Shown here piece by piece: positions 7,045 to 14,079 of a stretch of DNA of 14,415 nt. Every line of letters begins with the position of its first letter. Position 1 is the stretch's first letter. A program made the position numbers and the translations under genes. The stretch comes from Candidatus Roizmanbacteria bacterium RIFCSPHIGHO2_01_FULL_39_8 (lineage in GTDB: Bacteria; Patescibacteriota; Microgenomatia; UBA1406; GWC2-37-13), in the NCBI GenBank assembly GCA_001789355.1, contig MFZI01000084.1, forward strand, positions 1 through 14,415, written 5' to 3'. The notes beneath the pieces were generated by a model. The model was not told the origin of the DNA. It did no database searches and saw only the letters and a list, made by a program, of their open reading frames with translations.

Positions 7045-7941
7045 ATGAAGGTAAGCGTTCTCGTTGCTACCAGAAATAGAGCCAGACTCCTCAAGCACTG
7101 TTTGCATTCTCTACAGAATCAGACCACGCCACCCCTGGAAATTGTCGTCGTTGACAACGACTCTACGGACGACACTAGAACTGTTTGTGATGGGTTCAAA
7201 CAAACACTCCCAATTGTATACCAGAAAGAGAGGCGCGTTGGGCTACCGTTTTCTCGTAACAGATCTCTACAATTTGCCCGAGGAGACCTCTGGGCATTCA
7301 TTGACGACGACTGTATCGCAAATCCAGAGTGGCTCAAACAAATCCTTGCTCATTTCCAACAATATCCACAGACTGTTGGCGTTATCGGTATAACACTGAA
7401 TGCGTGCCCTATAAATATTTCTTCGTGCGTAGAATACGTTTACTACCTACGGTGGTTGGACAACCATGTCGCAGACGTTCATGACGTAGGGAAATTATCT
7501 TCTGGGTTTTGTATTGATTTCAAAAATGCGGCGTTTCGGGCTTCATTCATAAAACAATTCAGATTTTCTACCAACGCTCCATATGGGGACGTCGGAGACG
7601 AGGACGTTGAGATAGGATATCGCCTCTACAGAGCAAGTCAAAACATCTATTACAACCCCAATATCCGAGTAACCCACCGATACTCAACGACTATTCAGCG
7701 TCTTTTTGTAAGAAACTTTTGGAACGGCTATGCAAATCAGGTGCTATATCGAACTCACGGTCTAAACGTACGCACGTTCAAACCAAAATTCCCGACAAAT
7801 CAATCTGCTCTCGTAAAACACAAGGTGCCTAGTGCGGTTTCCTATAAGATTATTAGAACCATATATCCTCTATTTTCACGGTTTGGACGACTCTATGCTC
7901 TTACCAATACCAAAAAACTGTCTATACCCAAAAGGACATGA
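7045..7941 (+). CDS. GT2-type glycosyltransferase (298 aa)
   Basis: Cytoplasmic GT-A fold, inverting glycosyltransferase. MKVSVLVATRNRARLLKHCL (1-20) is a textbook GT2 opening. IVVVDNDSTDDT (33-44) binds the nucleotide. GLPFSRNRSLQFARGD (66-81) leads to the metal-binding FIDDDC (85-90). The acidic triplet DED (185-187) is at the catalytic-base position, with HRYS (211-214) after it. I start it at ATG 7045 because the first beta strand begins there and because the earlier in-frame ATG at 6997 overlaps the divergent gene's start codon. A TACAAT box stands exactly one promoter spacing upstream. The gene overlaps the following GT-C gene by ATGA (7938-7941), so the two enzymes are probably made together and act on the same glycan. 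It resembles the GT2 at 205-1098. Donor and acceptor are unknown. Confidence 0.87.
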   Translation: MKVSVLVATRNRARLLKHCLHSLQNQTTPPLEIVVVDNDSTDDTRTVCDGFKQTLPIVYQKERRVGLPFSRNRSLQFARGDLWAFIDDDCIANPEWLKQILAHFQQYPQTVGVIGITLNACPINISSCVEYVYYLRWLDNHVADVHDVGKLSSGFCIDFKNAAFRASFIKQFRFSTNAPYGDVGDEDVEIGYRLYRASQNIYYNPNIRVTHRYSTTIQRLFVRNFWNGYANQVLYRTHGLNVRTFKPKFPTNQSALVKHKVPSAVSYKIIRTIYPLFSRFGRLYALTNTKKLSIPKRT

Positions 7942-9791
7942 ACACAGCGAACATATCGATCTTCAAAAGATACCCCGTCCTGATTCAAGTAGGAGTTTTT
8001 CTCCTGTATGTTCTTATTGCAATCATCGCGACATATCCGGCGATTATCCACTTCACGACTGCATTTATTGGCGACGGGGGAGACAATATCGAATATGTCT
8101 CTTACCAATATTTGGTACAAAAAAATCTTTCGGAAGGGAAATATCCCTTCGCGTATTCATATGTTTATAGATATCCATATGGGTTCAACTTCGGCGCAGC
8201 CAGCGATGCAAGGCTAATATCATTTGTGGGCGGCCTATTACTACCGGTACTTGGTGATACAGCTACATTTAATGGTCTTGTTTTGTTTTTCCTTGCGCTC
8301 AATGGCTACTGTGCATTTCTATTATATAAGTCACTTACATCCTCATATCGACTAGGAATTCTCGGTGGCACTATATATGGGTTCGCATATTTCGTCTTAG
8401 CGCGCGGCGCAGGTTTTGTAAACCTTATGCAAGTGTTTGGCTTTCCGCTTGTGGGATTTTCGTTGTTGCAAATTCTGAAAGAAACAAAAAATCCCGCGTC
8501 GTATGTTTGGCTATTGTGCTTTTCTTATCTGCTCCTCGCGCTATCTTCTCTTCAATATCTCCTTATTGGCATAGGCGCTACGTTCTTACTGGGCGTATTT
8601 TTTTGTATTTTGTACCCTTATGAAACAAAAAATTTCCTCTTAAACAAAATCGTCTCGTTTAAAAAAACCTGGGCGCTTGGAGCAGTGGTTGTCACCATAT
8701 TATTTATTGGATTTTTTTATCACTTTGTGATCGAGCTTATACGGGGAGGCTTCTCCAGGGAACTCCCTGGGTGGCCCAAGGACATGCTGGGATACATTGT
8801 TCCCAGTGCGTTTTTTCCTACTGTAGTCCAACGTATATTTGCGTTACAAACTCGCGTTACTATCAAACCAGAAATAGATGGGGCGCTCTTTTTAGGATTT
8901 ATTGAACTTGTAATATTTCTTTTATTTGTCTGTACGCGATTCAGACATAAGCAATACCTACTCTTTGTCATTCCCACTTTTTCCTTTTGGATTCTTGCTC
9001 TAGGGACGCAAACAGCGAGCGGTCGTCTGCTACCATATTATTGGCTCAAATATTTTTATCCGTTCAAGGTGATCGCAGAATCTGAACGACTAGTCAACAT
9101 ATTTTATCTTTTTATCACAGGAGCGGTACTGTCATATCTACAGCCCGTACTCAAGAGATACTATGCCAACGTCATCTTGCTCGCCGTAAGTATTTTAGTT
9201 CTTATGGAGCGGATAGGTTTTTCCTACTATATAGTCCCAGCCAACGACTTTCGAAGTGCTCCTTACGAAGCAGTTGTGGCAAAAACGCCCGGAAGGAGCA
9301 TACTAGATTTTCCCCTAGTCTTAGATCTGACCAATTTTCACGGAACGGAATACAATCTCCTACCGTTTTATTATCAAAAAAATATTATAGAAGGGTATTT
9401 TCATTGGATTGGCGATAATACTACTTCAAAAAGATTTGTCACGAGTCCAGAAATGAAGCGCTATTTATGCACTTGGAGATCTTCATCGCGAGAAACAGAA
9501 AAAGAGCAAATAGACAGTGTAAATGCGCTTATATCAATACTCCAAGAACTAGAAATACATACTATAGTTATTCACAAAAAACAATTTTACCGTTCTGAGT
9601 GTTATAACGCAAGGAAACGAATTTCATACCTGCTACAAGATATGTCTCAAGACGAAGCACAAATTAGTCCCAACGACTATCTTGGTCAAGCTGTCAATTC
9701 AAATAGGCCTGGGGTTCCGTTTAAGCGTATATATATCGATAACGATGCTATCATCTACTCCACAACGGAACTCAATACTTCCGTTGTTTGA
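7938..9791 (+). CDS. Multi-membrane-span GT-C type glycosyltransferase-like protein (617 aa)
   Basis: Large polytopic membrane protein with about 11-13 hydrophobic segments up to residue 424, then a soluble C-terminal region of about 190 residues that should lie outside the cytoplasm. The layout fits GT-C enzymes, which use polyprenyl-phosphate sugars on the outer membrane face. After the first membrane helix (13-35) comes an acidic loop, FIGDGGDNIEY (43-53), in the position where GT-C proteins have their catalytic Asp. A PYGFNFG segment follows (80-86). Late landmarks are YPFKVIAESERL (374-385), similar to the 'P....R.p.R' turn of related membrane proteins, and GRSILDFPL (452-460) in the outer domain. 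No close named family is recognised, so substrate is unknown. ATG 7938 overlaps the upstream GT2 stop; AAAAGGA sits almost against the start. It ends in TGA 3 bp from the convergent radical SAM gene. Confidence 0.72.
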   Translation: MNTANISIFKRYPVLIQVGVFLLYVLIAIIATYPAIIHFTTAFIGDGGDNIEYVSYQYLVQKNLSEGKYPFAYSYVYRYPYGFNFGAASDARLISFVGGLLLPVLGDTATFNGLVLFFLALNGYCAFLLYKSLTSSYRLGILGGTIYGFAYFVLARGAGFVNLMQVFGFPLVGFSLLQILKETKNPASYVWLLCFSYLLLALSSLQYLLIGIGATFLLGVFFCILYPYETKNFLLNKIVSFKKTWALGAVVVTILFIGFFYHFVIELIRGGFSRELPGWPKDMLGYIVPSAFFPTVVQRIFALQTRVTIKPEIDGALFLGFIELVIFLLFVCTRFRHKQYLLFVIPTFSFWILALGTQTASGRLLPYYWLKYFYPFKVIAESERLVNIFYLFITGAVLSYLQPVLKRYYANVILLAVSILVLMERIGFSYYIVPANDFRSAPYEAVVAKTPGRSILDFPLVLDLTNFHGTEYNLLPFYYQKNIIEGYFHWIGDNTTSKRFVTSPEMKRYLCTWRSSSRETEKEQIDSVNALISILQELEIHTIVIHKKQFYRSECYNARKRISYLLQDMSQDEAQISPNDYLGQAVNSNRPGVPFKRIYIDNDAIIYSTTELNTSVV

Positions 9792-9794
9792 TAT

Positions 9795-10910
9795 TTAGCA
9801 AACCAAAATTCTGCGCTTTCGTATCTGATCAGTTACGCCTTTTGCACATTCGAGCAGTGCGCCAATAAATATCTTTGGCTTGATTATGTTTCCTAAAATA
9901 CTTTGGTATGCCTCACAGGGAGTCCAACAATTGGGACACTTTTTTTGCTCAATAACCGAAATCGTTTTTTTTGTCTTCTCCTTGTTCCACATATTTTGAA
10001 GATTAAAATCAAATTCTCTTAAATTTCCTAACGATAGTCCCCACATACCGCAAGGGAATACTTCCCCATTGGGATTAATAAAAATCGAGCTCCGAAGCGC
10101 GTGACAGGAAACCGGTGTTTTCTTTAATTCGAGGAATTCTCCTATGTAACGCTGGTACATGCGCTCCATGAGGGCTACGCCGGAAAAAACAAATCTTTTT
10201 TTCTCGTTATATTCTTTTATCGTATTAAATATAGATTGACTTAAGTAAAGGTTTGTTGCGGTGTTTGCGTAGTAATGAGATGAGTGGTGAGCCACATTAA
10301 AATGAATGTCGTTCCGATCAAGGTCAGGTATCACTTTTTTTAACTCTAAATACATCGCTTCAACCTGATCTACGTTGTATCCTGAAATGGTCATACCAAA
10401 AACACAATCAAACCGGTATGATTTAAATAGTTTAAGTTCTTTGTAGGTTTCTACGGCTCGTTTCCAATTATTATGAATCCCTCGCAGGGTATCGTGAACA
10501 GGAGATGTTCCATCAAGCGATATTGACACAACAAATCTATTGACATTTTTAGACAAAATCTTTTTTACGCCCTGCACTATCCTTTCTGTCATTATGCCAT
10601 TGGTGGGGACATGTAGTAGGTATAGATTTTTTTGCGTTTCTAATATCACCTCAACAATACTCACGAGGTTTGGGTGCAGAAATACCTCGCCTCCTGTCAA
10701 GTCTATCCACTGAAATTTATTATTGTTAGAGAAAAAATTTTGAACTTCTTGCATTGATAGTTCTTGATGATCTCTCTTTTTCCAAATATTACAGATGAGA
10801 CACCTCGAATTACACTTATATGTTACTGCGTACGTTAATTTATAAGGTGACGTTCTCCGAAAAAAATTGGAACTCAAAGCAGATAAAATCAAATTACTTA
10901 CTAGCTTCAT
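9795..10910 (-). CDS. Radical SAM protein with SPASM-like C-terminal cluster (371 aa)
   Basis: Radical S-adenosylmethionine enzyme. The [4Fe-4S] cluster motif is C33-x3-C37-x2-C40 in YKCNSRCLICNIW. DLTGGEVF (70-77) is the SAM-binding GGE strand, with Val where Pro is more usual. SISLDGTSP (129-137) is a later barrel strand. The C-terminal cysteines C269, C287, C325, C328 and C332 include a C-x12-G-x4-C element and a C-x2-C-x3-C element. This fits a reduced SPASM or twitch domain holding an auxiliary iron-sulfur cluster; full SPASM domains usually have seven. Substrate is unknown. The gene overlaps the upstream GT-C gene by ATGA (10907-10910), so a sugar or lipid-linked glycan substrate is more likely than a peptide. 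No small precursor gene lies nearby. The radical SAM protein at 13083-14072 shares the same cysteine layout. Possible initiation help is an AGG about 7 nt upstream. Confidence 0.88.
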   Translation of the reverse strand: MKLVSNLILSALSSNFFRRTSPYKLTYAVTYKCNSRCLICNIWKKRDHQELSMQEVQNFFSNNNKFQWIDLTGGEVFLHPNLVSIVEVILETQKNLYLLHVPTNGIMTERIVQGVKKILSKNVNRFVVSISLDGTSPVHDTLRGIHNNWKRAVETYKELKLFKSYRFDCVFGMTISGYNVDQVEAMYLELKKVIPDLDRNDIHFNVAHHSSHYYANTATNLYLSQSIFNTIKEYNEKKRFVFSGVALMERMYQRYIGEFLELKKTPVSCHALRSSIFINPNGEVFPCGMWGLSLGNLREFDFNLQNMWNKEKTKKTISVIEQKKCPNCWTPCEAYQSILGNIIKPKIFIGALLECAKGVTDQIRKRRILVC

Positions 10911-12376
10911 GGTACAACCTGAAATACTCGTATTTCGTCTGCAACCTGACGATCGTCCTGCGATTTATATGTGGTAATCAATAAAAGCTTGTTTGAGGGT
11001 ATACATGTTATCTCTTCTGTCTTTTTATACGTAACAAGCAGTACCTTCCTGTATTTATTTAGCAAAATCTGAAACGAAATTGGTCCGTCATTGCAGTCTA
11101 GCTTATCTCCTCTGTTATTGTTCCGGACATATCCAAATAAAGGGGTTTCCCAATAATGATTGAGTGGCCAATCGGCCAGTATAAAAGCATTAAAATAATT
11201 TCTTTCTAGAAAGGAAATGGTCTTTTTTTCGTATCTTATTTGACTAAATAGCCTTAAATCAGAGTCGCCTGCTCCATACGAGTTTTCATAATTCAAAGAC
11301 CAATAATTTGTCAGACTAAAAACAAAGCCCAATACGACAACAATTGTCATATAAATCTGGGAACTTAATATAATTCTCGACAGAAAAAAGGAGAAGAGCA
11401 TTAATACGAAGGGGTAGGTAATAAAGTAGTAACGAGACAGCTGTGGTCCAGATAGATGATAAAGGAAATAAAATACATACAAAACGACGAGTAACAGAAT
11501 GCTACTTCTTTGATCTCGTTCAACCCCTCTCCTGTTTAGAATTATAGAGAGGCTGCTACTTACTACTACCGATAATATGATCCAAAATGCTATTCCCGGA
11601 TAAACCCAATTGATAACATCGAATACTTCGTTAGAAAGTACTCTTGCTATGAGGTTGGATACTGAAAACAATGAGACGTTATATGGCCAAAGGTACCAGC
11701 CCAACCAAATTTTATTTCCCATCATCCAGAGTGTAAAAACGACCAACGGAACGAGCAAGTACAGTCGCGATAAAACCCAGCATGTCAAAGAGTGGTTGTC
11801 TTTTTTCCTCTTATGAAAAGCTCTAATCAGTTCATGGCTGAACAGAAAAACCGGCAAAAAGACCGCTGTTTCTTTTGTTAAAACCGCTGCAGAACCTGCA
11901 ATAATGTACAAACTGGGTTTTTGAACAAAAAAGAAGTACAGTTGCAAAATGGACAATGCTGTAACCGGCAGTGCATCTTGAAAAACGAAGCTTTGAGCAA
12001 AATAAAGCGGCGTAAAAAATAAAAGAAATGCCGATGATAGTGCAACTAAATTACCAAAAAGCCTTCTGGCGAGTAAAAATTGGAAAACCAGCAGCAGAGA
12101 AGAAAAGAAAAGAATAATTATTCTCCCCCATGCTAAATTCGGTGAAAATAAGGCAAACAACACCGAAGCACTCCAAATCAACAACGGTGGTTTATATCCC
12201 CAAAAGCTAACAAAGGGATTTAAATTGTTTCCTTTGACGGCCAAAACCCCATTAAAATAATTTACCTCGTCGTAATGAGCTGGCAACTGTAAATATATTA
12301 TATGTAAAACTACGTTCACCGCGCATAGCACAACCAAACACAAAATATATGGATGCAGGGTCTGTCTTTTAAACAT
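10907..12376 (-). CDS. GT-C / PMT_2-type (GT39/ArnT-like) membrane glycosyltransferase (489 aa)
   Basis: Polytopic membrane enzyme of the dolichyl/undecaprenyl-phosphate-sugar dependent type, related to protein mannosyltransferases and ArnT. It would transfer a sugar from polyprenyl phosphate to an acceptor on the outer face of the membrane. Evidence: a first helix (10-29) is followed by the catalytic-loop acidic pair in HYDEVNYF (D36, E37). WGYKPPLLIW (59-68) matches the 'KPPL' segment. FQDALPVTALSIL (132-144) and LTKETAVFLP (166-175) are family-typical, and SRYYFITYPF (314-323) matches the late 'RY....P' turn. The soluble C-terminal region (about 361-489) should lie outside the cell membrane. 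The gene is followed with ATGA overlap by a radical SAM gene and begins 3 bp after the DPM1-like GT2, which could supply its polyprenyl-phosphate sugar. No ribosome site is visible. Acceptor unknown. Confidence 0.82.
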   Translation of the reverse strand: MFKRQTLHPYILCLVVLCAVNVVLHIIYLQLPAHYDEVNYFNGVLAVKGNNLNPFVSFWGYKPPLLIWSASVLFALFSPNLAWGRIIILFFSSLLLVFQFLLARRLFGNLVALSSAFLLFFTPLYFAQSFVFQDALPVTALSILQLYFFFVQKPSLYIIAGSAAVLTKETAVFLPVFLFSHELIRAFHKRKKDNHSLTCWVLSRLYLLVPLVVFTLWMMGNKIWLGWYLWPYNVSLFSVSNLIARVLSNEVFDVINWVYPGIAFWIILSVVVSSSLSIILNRRGVERDQRSSILLLVVLYVFYFLYHLSGPQLSRYYFITYPFVLMLFSFFLSRIILSSQIYMTIVVVLGFVFSLTNYWSLNYENSYGAGDSDLRLFSQIRYEKKTISFLERNYFNAFILADWPLNHYWETPLFGYVRNNNRGDKLDCNDGPISFQILLNKYRKVLLVTYKKTEEITCIPSNKLLLITTYKSQDDRQVADEIRVFQVVP

Positions 12377-12379
12377 GAA

Positions 12380-13054
12380 TTATATAATATTTCGAAACAA
12401 ACACCACAGATATCTCCAGCTCACCACGAACAAATTTATATGAGAATTACCGTATTTCCTTTCGTACTCATGGCTAGCAACCTCTACTATCCTAAGTCCC
12501 TTCTTCAGGGCCTTAATTACCATCTCTTGTTCTATGGTAAATATACTTTCGGTAAGTCGAATGCTTCGAAGTGAAGATCTCTTAACAGCCCTGAATCCAT
12601 TCTGCGAATCTTTAATGTGGGAATGAAAACGCATATTTATTATTGAAGTAATAATCAGGCTCCCAATCGTCCTAATAGCTTTTTCTATAGAACCGTATGA
12701 TTCATCACTCCCTCCTAGGGCACGGGATGCTATAACCACGTCCGCTTTATTTTTGATTATTGGGTCTATCAACCGAGGTATGTCCAAAAAATCATGCGAC
12801 CCGTCTGCGTCCATAAATACGATTACGTCTCCGGTTGACTGACCGATTCCTTTCCTTAGTCCGGCGCCCTTTCCTTTGCCGTTATCCATAATGACCCTTG
12901 CGCCTGCTTGTAAAGCAATCTTCCTAGACAAATCTTTAGAATGCCCATCAACAACAACGATTTCGTCTACAAAGGGACGCGCTCCACAAATAACCGTCTC
13001 TATGGTTTTTTCTTCGTTTTTGACAAGAATTATAAGTGAGATATGATGAGACAT
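12380..13054 (-). CDS. GT2-type glycosyltransferase, polyprenyl-phosphate hexose synthase-like (DPM1-like, 224 aa)
   Basis: Cytoplasmic GT-A enzyme resembling dolichyl/undecaprenyl-phosphate mannose or glucose synthases. It would transfer a hexose from a nucleotide donor to polyprenyl phosphate. Landmarks: SLIILVKNEEKTIETVI (6-22), EIVVVDGHSKD (31-41), KGKGAGLRKGI (60-70), and the metal-binding MDADGSHDF (81-89). DSQNGFRAVKR (149-159) and YERKYGNSH (197-205) match the 'D...GfR..kr' and 'eR..GeS' segments of that family. It has only the catalytic domain: no C-terminal membrane helices or GtrA part are present, so it is likely peripheral. I chose ATG 13054; the GTG at 13060, two codons earlier, is also possible and neither has a clear ribosome site. 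It lies between a radical SAM gene (28 bp upstream) and a GT-C gene (3 bp downstream), which suggests it makes the donor for that GT-C enzyme. Confidence 0.85.
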   Translation of the reverse strand: MSHHISLIILVKNEEKTIETVICGARPFVDEIVVVDGHSKDLSRKIALQAGARVIMDNGKGKGAGLRKGIGQSTGDVIVFMDADGSHDFLDIPRLIDPIIKNKADVVIASRALGGSDESYGSIEKAIRTIGSLIITSIINMRFHSHIKDSQNGFRAVKRSSLRSIRLTESIFTIEQEMVIKALKKGLRIVEVASHEYERKYGNSHINLFVVSWRYLWCLFRNII

Positions 13055-13082
13055 AGTCACATCTGCCGTCTTCGCGTAGGCG

Positions 13083-14072
13083 TTACTTCCTACTTTCGAT
13101 CATCATATTAGGTATATCGAACAACACCCGCATTTTATGTTTTTGAATGGCATCCTTTGCCGTACAAATAATCCAACAATCATGACATTTCTGAGCTAAT
13201 GGTAAAAAATGCTGTTTTGCTTTACTATTCCAAATTTGATCAAATGACTGTTGTTTCAGATTTCCAATTGGCCAGCTCTTGAGGTGACACATGAAGATAT
13301 TTGCAAACGGGTCCATATAAAAAAAATTTTCTCCTGCTCCGCAGGGTAGGGGGCGGCGATGCGTCATCATATAGTAGTAAGATTGCTTATTAAACCAAGC
13401 CTTCGCCCAGCTCTTGGGATTCGCCGACTTCATCTGCTCATTAAACAGCCAATCGAAATGTTCCTTAACTTCCTTGGGGTCCGGACGAAGTTGCGTTTTC
13501 TCCTTCCCGAAATAAACAGGAGAATCGTGAACGATATTGAGAGAAAAATTTATATGCTCTTTTTTCGTATATGCATAGACATCCCTTAACTCATGTTTAT
13601 TTTGTTTCATGAGGGTGTAAATAATTCCAATATCAATCACGCCTTTTTTCTTTAAAATATCAATTGTATGAATTACTTTTTCGTATGCTTTCGGCACACG
13701 ACGGATTTTTTCATGCATGGTCGCGCCGCCATCCATAGATATGCGAAATGTAATCTTGGGGTCAGCCACGAGAATATCATCCAGTTGTTTTTCGATATTA
13801 TGGTGGAGAAATCCATTAGTAGTGATAAGAATTCTCGCCTTTGGGCAACTCTTTCGCACTGCCCTAACCACCTTGGCCATATCGGGTCGCAAGAATGGCT
13901 CGCCGCCGGTGAGATCAACCATTTCAAGAGAAGAGGGAAGTTTATCATACACCTCGAGCGGGGTAAAGTCCATGCCACGATTTTTCCAGATGTCACACAT
14001 CACGCACCGCGCATTACACAAAAGTGTAACTGAAAGAAAGGCGCTGGTTGGAAATTTCGTAGTATTATTCAT
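13083..14072 (-). CDS. Radical SAM protein with SPASM-like C-terminal cluster (329 aa)
   Basis: Radical S-adenosylmethionine enzyme. The cluster motif is C19-x3-C23-x2-C26 in TLLCNARCVMCDIW. DLTGGEPFLRPDM (53-65) is the canonical GGEP SAM-binding strand, ILITTNG (81-87) the next barrel strand, and RISMDGGA (110-117) another. C-terminal cysteines are C244, C262, C296, C299 and C303, with the same C-x17-C and C-x2-C-x3-C spacing as the radical SAM protein at 9795-10910. This points to one auxiliary iron-sulfur cluster in a reduced SPASM or twitch domain. An Ala stands where SPASM usually has Gly before the second Cys. The two proteins are clearly paralogs, this one about 40 residues shorter. 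It starts 7 bp after a partial gene that may encode a membrane glycosyltransferase tail. Substrate is unknown; modification of a sugar or lipid-linked glycan is inferred from the setting. No canonical Shine-Dalgarno sequence. Confidence 0.88.
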   Translation of the reverse strand: MNNTTKFPTSAFLSVTLLCNARCVMCDIWKNRGMDFTPLEVYDKLPSSLEMVDLTGGEPFLRPDMAKVVRAVRKSCPKARILITTNGFLHHNIEKQLDDILVADPKITFRISMDGGATMHEKIRRVPKAYEKVIHTIDILKKKGVIDIGIIYTLMKQNKHELRDVYAYTKKEHINFSLNIVHDSPVYFGKEKTQLRPDPKEVKEHFDWLFNEQMKSANPKSWAKAWFNKQSYYYMMTHRRPLPCGAGENFFYMDPFANIFMCHLKSWPIGNLKQQSFDQIWNSKAKQHFLPLAQKCHDCWIICTAKDAIQKHKMRVLFDIPNMMIESRK

Positions 14073-14079
14073 GTCTTTT

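Noticed and set aside
7119..7393. Plus- and minus-strand open frames inside the GT2 gene (7064-7393, 7337-7119) and similar frames within 3214-3670
   Set aside because: They are fully nested in genes with strong family motifs and have no recognisable start context or domain.
12377..12392. TATTAT / TATAAT-like hexamers just upstream of the GT-C start at 12376
   Set aside because: They coincide with the last codons of the DPM1-like gene (Asn-Ile-Ile-stop), only 3 bp away, so AT-rich coding sequence explains them and co-transcription is more likely.
9795..14072. Radical SAM proteins as RiPP maturases
   Set aside because: No small precursor gene is present: same-strand gaps are 3 to 28 bp and neighbours are all glycosyltransferase-type genes. 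A precursor outside the window cannot be excluded.
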